Assembly (NCBI GenBank): GCA_037501455.1
Contig: CM074858.1
Location: 87,270,501-87,334,500 of the forward strand
DNA from: Lantana camara
Taxonomy: Eukaryota > Streptophyta > Magnoliopsida > Lamiales > Verbenaceae
Length of the DNA stretch: 64,000 nt
Reading direction: 5' to 3'
Shown here piece by piece: positions 49,115 to 60,385 of the stretch (within the stretch, counting starts at the first letter, position 1; the number at the start of each line of letters is the position of its first letter). The translations under genes were made by a program, and so were the position numbers. The notes under the pieces are model-generated. The model was not told the origin of the DNA and did no database searches. It saw only the letters and a program-made list of their open reading frames with translations.

Positions 49115-50152
49115 GTGGGCTTGGAAACGGCCGTGTGGGATTTTCAAAGGGAAACCACACGGGCGTTTCAAAAGCTACAGCCTCAAACGAGGGCCTCCAA
49201 ACGGGCGTTTGGATAATAGTTAAAACATCACACGCCCGTTTCGAAGACTGAAAATCGAGATTTCCCGCTAATGCAAGCGGCCGTGTGGGATTTTCAAAGG
49301 GGAACCACATGGGCGTTTGCCCTGAAATTGCAGAGCAGGTTTGGTCTCGGGAAAGCAGGGGAACGAGGCAAACAACCTCAAAACCAACCAAAACTCAACC
49401 AATTCAATCCCAATTCATGCACAAGCATAAATATCATGCAAGAATCACGTATACATGCAAAATCTCCAAGAAAACGAGGATTGGATGCATAATGAACAAA
49501 CCCATAAATTAAGGAATTCATGCTCAAAGTTGGAATCATGCATTTAATCCAATAAACCACCAAACTCAGGCAATAAACGGGATAAAGGCAACATGTATAA
49601 CTCATAAATGAAGCCAAGTATCAAATAAAACCATGCAAGATCACATTTTCAACAAAATGGATCAAAACACTCACTATTCAAGCAATGGCTCAAACATGAA
49701 GAAATACACCAAAAGAGTAGGGGTTTTGCGCATCAAATCGAAGAGTATAATGTGAGGTTTTTGAAACTTACTCAAGCTCGATGTTTGGTTAAGAAATGAA
49801 GAAGATATGGTTTATTGAAGCTTTGATCAAAATGGAGGGTTTGACTTGGCTCTCTTCCTTGGCTGGAAGAAGATGAAATAACGTAATGAGGAAAAAAGAA
49901 AATGGTTCAGCCTTCAAGGGCTGAACTGGTCCGGTTCACGGGTTCGATTCAAAAGTTTTCGGTTCGGTTCAATCGGTTTAGGGTCCAGCAAATCAAATAT
50001 ATCACATAATTTAAATAATTCACGTAATTCATATAATCGATTAATTCAAATAAGTTCGAATAAATTCAAAAAGGATCAAATAATTAAATTAAAGCGCAAA
50101 TAGCAATTGAGCCACACATTTACCTGTACCTACTGTAACTAGGGGTGTCACA
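49115..50152 (-). repeat. E2 3' LTR, proximal part
   Basis: Begins with the right TSD copy of E3 and continues the E2 LTR (compare 56375 onward) to GGGGTGTCACA. The palindrome array starts only about 10 bp from the E3 insertion point. Confidence 0.85.
49123..49325 (-). repeat. Palindrome and hairpin array in E2 3' LTR
   Basis: GAAACGGCCGTGTGG is followed after 16 bases by the near-complement CCACACGGGCGTTTC. The motif recurs as AAACGGGCGTTT, CACACGCCCGTTTC and a second hairpin pair near 49278-49320. Confidence 0.7.
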
Positions 50153-50166
50153 ACCTCCCCCCACCT
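50153..50166 (-). other. E2 polypurine tract
   Basis: AGGTGGGGGGAGGT on the minus strand next to the 3' LTR. Confidence 0.8.
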
Positions 50167-50200
50167 TCAAAGAACCTGTCCCCAGGTTCAATACTCAACC

Positions 50201-50758
50201 CGAGAACAAAGCCGAATACAACTCTCTCATCTTCTCTTCGGTTTCCCAAGTAGACTTTTCGAATTTCTGATCTCTCCACAATACTCGGACCAAAGGAATC
50301 TACTTATTTCTCAACACTTGTATCTTACGGTCTTGAATCTCAACCGTGTGCATTATTATCGTCAAATCCGGCTCAAGTTACACTTCTTCGACAGGGAGTA
50401 TGGTTGTTTCATCGCGATAATACTTCTGGAGTCACGAGACATGAAATACGTTATATATCCCGGTCAATTCTGGCGGTAGGTCCAACCTATACGCTACTTC
50501 TTCAACTTTCTCAAGGATTTCAAACGGTCCAGGGTTAAGCTTCCCACCTCGACCAATTTGAGAAAAGCCCTTCCTAGGAGATGCTTTCAAGAAAACCCGA
50601 TCTCCTACTTCGAACTCGAGGGGCCTTCGCCTCTTATCCGCATAGCTCTTCTGACGGTCTTGAGCTGCCCTCATTCTCTGTTGAATCAGTTTTACCTTAC
50701 CAGTAGTTTTATCTAATTTTTCCTGAGGCGTAGCTCTTTCGATCTTATTTTCTACCGT
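50201..50758 (-). pseudogene. E2 integrase C-terminus and chromodomain
   Basis: Frame with QDRQKSYADKRRRPLEFEVG, GKLNPGPFEILEKVEE and IYNVFHVS, then a TGA at about 50430. The same frame carries on with further stops to KSTWETEEKMRELY, the end of a Tekay-type chromodomain, closing near 50201. The chromodomain part is recognisable only through the stops. Confidence 0.7.
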
Positions 50759-51583
50759 CTACCGCCAATCTTCAATATCCCAAAAGAGAGGCGATCTACA
50801 CTTCCTTCCATACAACGCCTCATAAGGAGCCATTCCAATTGAAGTTTGAAAGTTGTTATTGTAGGCAAACTCGACCAGAGCTAGATGCTTGTCCCACTTC
50901 TCCTTGAAATCCAAAGCACACGCCCTTAGTAAATCCTCCAAATACTTAATCACTTGTTCGGATTGTCCGTCCTTTTGAGGATGAAAAGCGGTGCTAAAGT
51001 TAAGCTTTGTACCCAACCGTTTTTGTAGATCTTTCCAAAACTTGGCCGTAAACCGAGGATCACGGTTGGTAACAATGCTAGCCGGAGTTCCATGTAACCT
51101 CATAATCTCATCACAATACGACTCGGCTAGTTTAGGAGTCTTATAAGACATCTTAACCTTGAGAAAATGAGCAGACTTAGTTAAACGGTCGAAAATCACC
51201 CAAATTCCATCATATCCTCTTCTAGATCTCGGCAAACCGGACACAAAATCCATCGTCACTTGCTCCCATTTCCATTCAGGTATCGGAAGTGGTTGGAGGG
51301 TACCTCCCAGTCTTTGGTGTTCAGCTTTCACCACTTGGCACGTAAGACATCGCCTTACAAAGTTGGCAACATCCCTCTTCATACCATTCCACCAAAAGTA
51401 CTCCTTCAAATCTCGGTACATCTTAGTGCCACTGGGATGAATAGAATATCCTGAACGGTGTCCTTCTTCAAGTACTAGCCTCTTGAGTTCTTCTAGAACA
51501 CAAACTCTCGTCTTGAACCTGAATACCCCAGAATCATCAAACCCAAACTTTGTCTCCAGATCTACTCTAGAACGAAGTATCAA
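50759..51583 (-). pseudogene. E2 integrase (catalytic Asp to Asn)
   Basis: A 274-codon open frame: SGYSIHPSGTKMYRDLKEYF and RRCLTCQ (zinc module), MDFVSGLP (first Asp), IVTNRDPRF where the second catalytic Asp is Asn, and DGQSEQVIKYLEDLLRAC (Glu intact). It ends ALYGRKCRSPLFWDIEDWR and is separated from RT/RNase H by one stop near 51607. The open length suggests recent activity of the lineage, but this copy could not catalyse integration. Confidence 0.8.
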
Positions 51584-51607
51584 CCTCTGAATCTCTGTAT
51601 CTGTAGC

Positions 51608-52993
51608 CTAAGCATCAATTATCCTCTGTTTTAAATCAGGTTGAACTAAAATATTAGCTAATCGAGCCACTGAAACCACAACCGCTGAACCCTGATCTGA
51701 AGTCTCTGCACTTAAACCCAAAACACTCGCTTTTCTTCTCAAAGCATCGGCCACTACATTGGCCTTACCCGGATGATACTGAATCGTGCAATCATAATCC
51801 TCTAAGAATTCCATCCAACGCCTCTGTCTGTTGTTAAGTTCCTTCTGAGTGAAAAGATACTTGAGGCTCTTATGATCCGTGAAAATCTCAAATTTCGTCC
51901 CGTAGAGATAATGGCGCCATTTCATCAAAGCAAACACAACCGCTGCAAGCTCAAGATCGTGAGTAGGGTAGTACTTCTCATGTTCCTTCAACTTCCTAGA
52001 AGCGTAGGCCACCACTCGGCCATCTTGCATCAATACACATCCGAGACCTTCCTTAGAAGCATCTATATAAACTGAATAGCCCTCGGATCCCTCTGGTAGG
52101 GTAAGAATTGGTGCCGAAGTTAACCTTTCCTTCAAGATTTGAAAACTCCTCTCACACTCGTCATCCCACGCGTACTTTACCTTCTTCTTAGTTAACCGAG
52201 TCAACAGGCATGCAATCTTGGAGAAATCCTTCACAAATCTCCTATAGTAACCCGCTAACCCGAGGAAACTTCTCACTTCAGAGGCATTCCTCGGTCTCTT
52301 CCATTGGGCTATGGTCTCAATCTTGGAAGGATCGACTTCAATTCCCTTGCCTAAAATAATATGGCCTAGAAATGTGACTCTATCAATCCAAAACTCGCAC
52401 TTGCTAAACTTAGCGTAAAGCTTCTGCTCTCTAAAAGTTTCCAAGACAATCCGAAGGTGATATGTATGTTCTTCTGCGGACCTCGAATACACCAAGATAT
52501 CTTCAATAAATATCACCATAAACTTGTCGAGATACGGTCTAAATACTCGGTGCATCATATCCATTAACACGGTCGGAGCATTAGTCAGTCCAAAAGGCAT
52601 CACCACGAACTCGAAATGTCCATACCGGGTATTGAATGCCGTCTTAGAGATATATTCTTCCCGGATACGGAGTTGGTAATAACCTTGTCTCAAATCCAAC
52701 TTAGAATATACTTGAGAACCTTGCAAAATATCGAATAACTCTTCAATATGTGGCAATGGGTACTTATTCTTCACTGTCATTCGGTTCAACTCACGGTAAT
52801 CTATACACATCCTTAAAGATCCATCCTGCTTCTTCACAAATAAAATCGGAGCACCCCATGGGGAAATACTCGGGCAAATATACCCACAAGGTAGCAGCTC
52901 ATCAAGCTGAGTCTTCAACTCTTTCAACTCTGCAGGAGGCATACGGTAAGGTGTCTTAGCAAAAGGCTCAGCTCCGAGATAGAGGTCAATCAC
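51608..52993 (-). pseudogene. E2 reverse transcriptase and RNase H (long open frame, RT active site altered)
   Basis: 461 codons open, the longest coding stretch in the window. RT motifs: [41 protein letters not shown] (first Asp intact), [10 protein letters not shown], and FIEDILVYS where the family has two adjacent Asp; the first is Glu. RNase H shows [18 protein letters not shown] and [11 protein letters not shown], with the acidic residues intact. It ends [14 protein letters not shown] and a linker. The upstream frame is joined through an indel near 53010. RT copies the RNA and RNase H removes the template. Confidence 0.85.
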
Positions 52994-53895
52994 AAATTCG
53001 ATGTCCCTATCGGGTGCAAGGAACCTAAATTCTCAGGGAACACGTCAAGGAACTCTCTTACAACCTCTGTCTCTTCAAGTTTGGCATGATTCTTCGGTTT
53101 GTTAAGAATATAAGCCACGAAAACTATCGTACCGTCCCGAAGGAGCTTACTTGCTTCCATAAAGGACACAAACGGGCTAGACTCCAATCTCTCACCTGTA
53201 AACACCACGACATCCCAAGAAATCTTCTTAGCATGGCAATCCAATTGAGCTTGGTGTCTGAAGAGAAAATCCATACCAAAAATCACCCTGTACTTCTTTA
53301 TCGGCATAATAATCAAGTCTGCGGGGAAGATTCTGCCTTCAAAACTCACGGGACACTCCCTGAACACCCTGTCTGCTTCCAAAGAACCTCCCAAGGGGGA
53401 ACTCACCACATACACATGCGCAGATAATTCAACATGCAAAGGCAAAGAGACAACAAGATCCCGAGAAATAAATGAATGCGTGGCCCCGAGATCAAATAAT
53501 GCATGAAATGGTATGCCATGAATGCTTATTGTACCTTCAATCACGGTGTTGGGATCCACATCTGCAGCTTTCTCCACCCCTTCAAGAGCATACACACGGG
53601 ACAGAACCGCTGTCCTCTTATTCGGGCAAGTGTCAATTTTGTGCTCAGAAGACCCGCACACGTAACACTTGCCTAGAAGTATCCAACACCTCTCAACTGG
53701 ATAGTTCCCTTGACAATAAGCACAATGAGGTGGAGCCTGAGCTGGAGCCGGTAAAGTAGGAACTACAGGAGGTGCCACGGGATTGGTAAGACGGGGCTTT
53801 TTGTTCCCAAAACCCTGGGGACGAAAAACCAATGGAGCAGGAGCTCTGGGAGCATAAGAAACGGGTCTTTTACTCGATCCAGAACCGGATCCCAA
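52990..53895 (-). pseudogene. E2 gag C-terminus and protease
   Basis: A 301-codon frame. Residues 1-60 are Pro-rich; the zinc knuckle region follows, with CAYCQGNYPVERC (His replaced by Tyr) and CYVCGSSEHKIDTC (complete). The protease site reads LFDLGATHSFIS with Leu where Ser or Thr is required, then IKKYRVIFGMDFLF. It ends after [12 protein letters not shown] in a frameshift near 53010 that separates it from RT. Confidence 0.8.
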
Positions 53896-54621
53896 GCCTT
53901 ACGTAGAAGAGAAAGGTGGAGGCTTCAATCTTATCCTTTGGGCCTCAACTTGTAATGCCCTTTTGGTAACCTTGGGCCCACTACTCACATTGGCGGCTTG
54001 GAGAGCCTCTTGAATTTCCCGGCAAAGCCCATGAAGAAATTTCCGGGCTTTGTGAGTATCATGATCGGTGATGTGGGTAGCATAAGGTGCGAGCCTCTCG
54101 AATTCTAGAATGTATTCCTCCACCGTCCGCGTTCCTTGTCTCAACTCAGAAAACTCTTGCAAACGACGTTCTTGTGCACTATGGGGGATGTACTTCTCAT
54201 GAAATTCTTGCACGAACGTCTCCCAGTTGAAATCCATTCCCATCCTCTCTAGTTTAGAATGAACACTCTTTAACCAAATCGCCGCTTGGCCTTCAATAAA
54301 ACGGCCCGTACAAATCGCCTTGTCTTGTGAGCTTCCCGGACATATTTCCCAAATACCTCTGATCTCAGATAACCACTCCTCTGCCTTGATATCATCGCCT
54401 CCATACCATTTTGGAGGATTATTGTTTCGAAACTCCTTTTAAACATTAGATACCTTTTGTCCCTCAATCGGAGGGGTTTGATTTCGTTGATTTTGTTAAA
54501 GTTGGTTGAGGAGAGCTTGAACAATGTTCTCCGCATTCATGGGTGGTGGCGGAGGTGCATTCTGTGGAGCTGATTTATTAAGATCGGGGGTTTGTTCACG
54601 ATGTTGTCTTCTTGGAGGCAT
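53896..54621 (-). pseudogene. E2 gag N-terminal part
   Basis: ATG at 54621 gives MPPRRQHREQTPDL. Stops follow near 54500 and 54440, and a frame change leads to the piece at 54243-53899: NWETFVQEFHEKYIP, RTVEEYILEFERLAPY and KARKFLHGLCREIQEAL. This is a capsid-like region of normal order. A stop near 53897 separates it from the zinc-knuckle ORF. Confidence 0.75.
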
Positions 54622-54816
54622 CCTGAAATTCATAATTTCAAATAATATAGATGTGTGTAGGTTAGTATATGATCGTGTTTACAAGTAAGAAAGTAAACAA
54701 GCATTCAAGTAATCAAATCACATAATCACATATTCACATTATCACATAATCACATTGTCCTAAGCCGTACGACCTAGACAGATCCACACGACACTAGAGC
54801 CCGGTTTTGCAACCGC

Positions 54817-54828
54817 GCTCTGATACCA
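54817..54828 (-). other. E2 primer binding site (initiator tRNA-Met)
   Basis: TGGTATCAGAGC on the minus strand. The gag leader is the short stretch 54622-54816. Confidence 0.85.
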
Positions 54829-54836
54829 CTTAAGGA

Positions 54837-57400
54837 AATAACACCCACACGTAGGGACCACATCCCCCACACCAAGATCCAAACCCGGTTATGAAATGGA
54901 AGGTCCATACCCGAATTCGAACATTAGCGAATGGGAGACTAACTCACTCACTAAGCCGGTCGGAGTTAAAGACAGACTCAGAGTGCGCGGAAGCAACAAA
55001 ACAATAAAAAAAAATACATCACGTAAATACTTATAGATAACACCACATATATATACTTAATATATTTACATATAGGTACCAACATTCAAAACATGTACAT
55101 TAAGTTCAAATTGCCATCCCGGCCTCAACTAAACAAAATGTAACAATTCTCCAAGTAACTAATCCATACGTATACAAAATACGAGAGAATGTATGTAAAT
55201 ATGCAACTAACACGACCTAGACTGACAAGTGTACAAATAGACACACTTCTCCGCCTAGCTCGGGTCAAAAGAAGCACCTGAAACTGAAAAGAAAAGAGGG
55301 GTCAGTCAACTTATTGAGTGAGGGGGCTAACGCACACCCACACACTATATATGTAAAGCAAAACACGTATCAAAAGTGGAGTTATGAACCGGATTAGGTT
55401 TTGCATTCCAAACATTTAAAACAAATAGATATACTAAGAATCATTTTCCGAAACACTATCCCGATTCATACTTCCCATAACAGATCAAAACACATGCTCG
55501 GCGAGAACGAGCTTCCAACCTTACTTCTCATAACAAAACAGAAACAGGAATCATAAATAAATCTATCCTCCCCTCCGATGATAGAAGATCCATGCGCGTA
55601 GCTCAAGCCATCTAACTTAACTTAACCAACTCACGCGGGGTAGCTAACCCACCACGTGTCCTCCCCGGTTTTCACACCGAAGGCATCAAGATATCACACC
55701 TTTCCTAGCTCCTGGGGTCACGTTGATACCTCGGATGGAGAGTATACACAGGCCGAGCCCCGATGGCCCAAACCGTCCCGGGGATTCCTTACCCATAGCT
55801 CCTTGGATCCACGTATACATATACATAGACGTATTATACTAATATTTAATGGAAAATCTCGCAACCAAACTTAAACGAAACAAACTTTGCAATTAGCTCA
55901 CATATGCCTTCATAATACCATTTTCAAAACAAGATTGGTTCACAAGGTCATAAACATACCATATGCAACACTTATTTACATATATATATAATATACTTAC
56001 ATGCGCGGCATGAAAACATCACATAAAGGCTTTAGGTCGATAACTATACAAATCCTAAACCTCACCTTTGTGCTTGGCAAAATAGGAGTGTGGAAGGACA
56101 ACTTAGGTCTCGGGCTCGTAAAGGGAACCTCCTCTGAAAAGAAAACACAAAAGCCCAAGACTTAGGCTCTATATGAACCGAAATGATGCACGACAAAAGA
56201 AAAGAATGCATGAGATGCAATGAATGTCATATAATTGTACCAAAAGCTATGTTCACGCATAAGCAAGCTAAACGACATAAAAGTAACAAATTAAGGATCA
56301 AGGAAGACATATAAGAGCAATTAGGAAGCAAATAAATCAAACCGAAAAAGTCGAAAAATTCAAAAACGGACAATGGGCTTGGAAACGGCCGTGTGGGATT
56401 TTCAAAGGGAAACCACACGAGCGTTTCAAAAGATACTGCCTCAAACGAGGGCCTCTAAACGGGAGTTTGGAAAACAGTTAAAACATCACACGCCCGTTTC
56501 CAAGACTGAAAATAAAGTTTTCCCGCTAATACAAATGGCCGTGTGGGCTTTTCAAAGGGGAACCACACGGGCGTTTGCCCTAAAATTGTAGAGCAGGTTT
56601 GGTCTCGGGAAAGCAGGGGAACAAGGAAAACAACCTCAAAACCAACCAAAACTCAACCAATTCAATCCTCATTTATGAACAAGCATAAATATCTTGCAAG
56701 AATCACATATACATGCAAAATCTGCAAGAGAACGAGGATTGGATGCATAATGAACAAACCCATAAATGAAGGAATTCATGCTCAAAGTTGGAATCATGCA
56801 TTTAATCCAATCAACCACCAAACTCAGGTAATAAACGGGATAAAGGCAACATGTATAACTCATAAATGAAGCCAAGTATCAAATAAAACCATGCAAGATC
56901 ACATTTTCAACAAAATGGCTCAAAACCCTCACTATTCAAGCAATGGCTCAAACATGAAGAAATACACCAAAAGAGAAGGGGTTTTGGGCATCAAATCGAA
57001 GAGTATAATGCGAGGTTTTTGAAACTTAATCAAGCTCGAAGTTTGGTGAAGAAATGAAGAAGATATGGTTGATTGAAGCTTTGATCAAAATGGAGGGTTT
57101 GACTTGGCTCTCTTCCTTGGCTTGAAGAAGATGAAATAACGTAATGAGGGAGAAAGAAAATGGTGCAGCTTTTAAAGGCTGAACCGGTCTGGTTCACGGG
57201 TTCGGTTCAAAAGTTTTCGGTTCGGTTCAATCGGTTTAGGGTCCAATAAATGAAATATATCACATAATTCAAATAATTCACATAATTGATTAATTCAAAT
57301 AAGTTCGAATAAATTCAAAAAGGATCAAATAATTAATTAAAGCACAAATAGCAATTAAGTCACACATTTACTTGTATCTACTGTACCTCGGGGTGTCACA
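54837..57400 (-). repeat. E2 5' LTR, 2564 bp
   Basis: Ends GGGGTGTCACA at 57400. The opposite end has mutated from TGTAGCACCC to AATAACACCC. Colinear with the split 3' LTR and of equal length. Confidence 0.85.
56381..56580 (-). repeat. Palindrome and hairpin array in E2 5' LTR
   Basis: Same arrangement as 49123-49325, uninterrupted and preceded by the ancestral sequence at the E3 target. Confidence 0.7.
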
Positions 57401-58306
57401 TGAGCGCCTTTGGGGAACTCATGAAACCCCACTAGTCAATGATTGAGGTGGCCGGGTCTTGCTAACCCGTCCACCGCCCGGAGGAAAAAGGTGTAAGTGA
57501 TTGATTAATAATGAATGATAATGAATGATTGAGCATAAATGATCGAACGAACGAACGAATGATTGATTGTTGCATGACCGTAATGAATGAATGATTAATG
57601 CACACACGAGGAGAAGGTTGGAGAATTCGACCTCTCACCGGGCTCACGTATTGACCTCATAAATGTAATGAATAAAGGAATTAATGGTTATAATCCCGCT
57701 TGTTGTCTTCCTTGTTTTCACCCACTTGGGAAATGTTTCTAAACCTCGTACAGGATTATGAATTGCATGTGTGGGTGTTTAAATTATGCAGTATTATTAT
57801 ATTAAACCCTGTTTTATACTCACTAGTCTATTGTAGACTGAACCCGACTTTGTTTTCAGATTTTTGCAGGTTTGGAGCGCTAGGCGGGAGTTCGAGTCTG
57901 TCGAGTCTTGTGGTTTAGTCCGAGTCACACCACTGCATATTGTAAATTAATTAAGTTACCATGAATCGTATTGCTTTTATGTTATTGATTCGGGACAGGC
58001 TTCTAGGGATAGATTGAACCCGTGAATGTAAGAATTATGTTTATGTTTGAATTTCGGGACTAGGTACCTATGTTAGTTGAACCCGTAATTTGATGCTCGT
58101 ATTGGTGATTGTTTTCATGCTATGCTTCCGCCTTATGATTTCTCTTTGTATTTAGTTATTTGGCTTCGAAAGTTTAGTTCCCGCCTAGCATAATGAGTGA
58201 GTGAGTCCCCGTTCGCTCTGATCTGATACATGTATGGATTTTTCATTTCATATGCGCGTCGGGTCTGAGTGCGGGCGATGTGGCACCTTGTGTTTGGGGT
58301 GTTACA
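57401..58306 (+). repeat. E6: solo gypsy LTR, second part
   Basis: Begins with the right TSD copy of E2 (TGAGC). Continues the E6 LTR (block GGTCTTGCTAACCCGTCCAC, stem-loop AGTCTA-TTG-TAGACT at 57825-57839, CCCGCCTAGCATAATGAG) and ends GGTGTTACA, then TSD GATTC. Confidence 0.8.
57825..57839. other. Conserved LTR stem-loop (E6 version)
   Basis: AGTCTA, loop TTG, TAGACT; same place in the LTR as in E2, E3, E4 and E7 but with different inner pairs. Confidence 0.5.
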
Positions 58307-58311
58307 GATTC

Positions 58312-59886
58312 CATTGATGCTTTGTGAGCTAACTCAGTAGTCTTTGGTATAAGCTTTAAAGGATGTCTCATGAGACAACTGATGCAAGGCTTATGCTGAG
58401 ACTGCACAAGTGGCACATGGAAGCATATGAGAATCAACAAAGGACCTACACTTGCTTAGATGCAAGAAGATCTCTTATTCCATAAGTCGTTCATATGCCG
58501 TCCTAAACCTTCGGCTGAGGTAGTGGATCAAGACATCAAGAAAAGGGTTTCTTGGATTGAGATCAAATGGATATGAAACGAACTTAGCTTTATGATCAAG
58601 ATTAGTGGGGCTCTCATTATTCCCATGCCCTAGATCTTAATCCAGAGATTGGATGGTAGGAGGATCGTACCTTACAAGCTGTTATTGACTTAAAGGTACT
58701 TTCGAAAATATATTCATTGTTCCGGTAGGGGTCACACACCTGTTGCTAGACTATGGTCGTGTGATCTGTGAACTAATAAAGCGTATTAGTCTCACTGCTA
58801 ACTGAAAATGAACCTAGGGGGTCACACAAATGCTAGATTCAAAGGGTATTGAAGGAAATATCAAATAGTTGATCGAAAACAGGACCACACGTGTAATGTA
58901 CATTGTGGCACGTGAGCTCGAGCTGGGCGTATGGTTCGATTGACAAGTTGGACCATATGTTAATTAATTGGAGAATTAATTATAAAGTCCAAGTATAATT
59001 AATTAAGAGAATTAATTATAAATCCCTAATATAATTAATTAGGAGAATTAATTATAAAGCCAAATAAAATTAATTAAATAATTAATTTTAGCTCGTTAGA
59101 GTTAATTCTAAAACCCTTCATGGAATTAATTAGAGAATTAATTCTAAGTATTTAAGTATTTAATTTAATTATTTAGTTGTTCTAATTAGATTAGAATAAA
59201 TAAATAAATAAATATTAAATATCTTCTATTTATTATTCTAGTAAATATTAATTCTAATATGATTAGAATAAATATTATTGGAATAAGATATTTAATTATT
59301 ATTAGAATAATTAAATGTTCCTAATTTGATTAGGAGCTCTTTTCTAGAAGGAATAGATATCTTATTTTGAATAAGACTCCTATTACTTGGAGAGAAAGAA
59401 AAAAAGAGAAATGAAGCCAAAGTTGGAATCAAATTCCAATTAGGGTTTCGATGTTCGAACCCTAGGCTATAAATAAGCCAAGGGGTTCGAATTTTTCTTT
59501 TTACGCGTAAAAGAGGGATCACGCCCAATCTACATGGCTTCAAGAATTTGGGAGAATTCCCTTGTTCTTTTTCTTCTCGTTTTGTTTCTTTCTTTAAACA
59601 TGTCATAGTACTAGCATGCTCACTCACATGATTTGAATCTAGGACTGGTGTGGATTATTACTCTAGAGGAGACCTATCGTTGAATCTAGTCGAAATAATC
59701 TTTCGAGGGACGAGGGTTGCCATTACCGCATGAAGCGCGTTTGAGGGCGGCTCAAAACGTGTCAAGAAAGCGTCGATTCTTGTAAGTTCTTGAATCCCTA
59801 AGATTAGAAATAAAAATTACAAGTCCGATCTTGCTTTTTAGTAAAATTCTTAAATTCCGCTACGCTTTCTGATCGTGTTTTTCCCA
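58312..59886 (+). repeat. E8: LTR, second part
   Basis: Resumes after TSD GATTC and matches E5 through GATCAAATGGATATGAAA and CACCTGTTGCTAGACTATGG. An AT-rich run with repeated TTAATTA lies at 58960-59300. It ends TTTTTCCCA just before a primer site. No coding, so the superfamily is not assigned. Confidence 0.7.
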
Positions 59887-59891
59887 ATAAG

Positions 59892-59903
59892 TGGTATCAG
59901 AGC
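59892..59903 (+). other. E8 primer binding site (initiator tRNA-Met)
   Basis: TGGTATCAGAGC five bases after the LTR end, showing this is a 5' LTR. Confidence 0.8.
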
Positions 59904-60385
59904 CACCTTGCAAGGTCTATTTCTAATCTATCTTTTGACATGAATTTGGTAGAAATTCATAGATTTAGATGTAATTGAGTATTCTTGAATTTTTTAGAAA
60001 TCTGAGACAACGAATCTGTAAATTTTCCTTGAAATTTCTGAAAATTGTTTTCTTAAAACTTTTGATTTAAAACTGTTTTTATCAAACTTATTAAATCGTG
60101 TTTTTAATTTCATGGATTGAACTTGGTTTTAGAACTGAATTACGAAACACGAAACCAAGCTGAAACGAAACACTAGGCTCGCGACGTGCTAGGGTGTCGC
60201 ACGTTGCCGCCTCACATGATCACTTTCGTCGTCGCCCAGTGCCACGCTGGGGCGTGCGCCTCTCGCAGGCAGCGTGATGGCCTGCTGGCAATCATCGTAA
60301 GGTGTCCCGCATGTCCGTGCGGGAGCTTGCACTGGCAGCATCCGTTGCCTGCCGCCTCGCATGCTCGAGTGGAGTCCAGAAGTCT
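59904..60385 (+). other. E8 leader with GC-rich segment
   Basis: AT-rich leader, then an abrupt GC-rich block at about 60178-60375 without recognisable protein. After about 60385 a gag of another element begins, so a junction lies here. Confidence 0.5.

Larger units (their letters stand above)
15469..57400 (-). mobile_element. E2: Tekay/Del-like chromovirus, minus strand, interrupted by E3
   Basis: Complete layout read on the minus strand: 5' LTR 57400-54837, primer site, gag, protease, RT, RNase H, integrase, chromodomain remnant, polypurine tract, 3' LTR. The 3' LTR is split by E3 into 50152-49120 and 16999-15469; its reassembled length (2564 bp) equals that of the 5' LTR. TSD TGAGC. Protein motifs and the C-terminal chromodomain end place it with plant Tekay/Del chromoviruses. 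Coding is damaged. Confidence 0.85.

Noticed and set aside
58960..59330. AT-rich stretch as a matrix attachment region or replication origin
   Set aside because: Composition alone; it is an internal part of the E8 LTR, with repeated TTAATTA and no other evidence.
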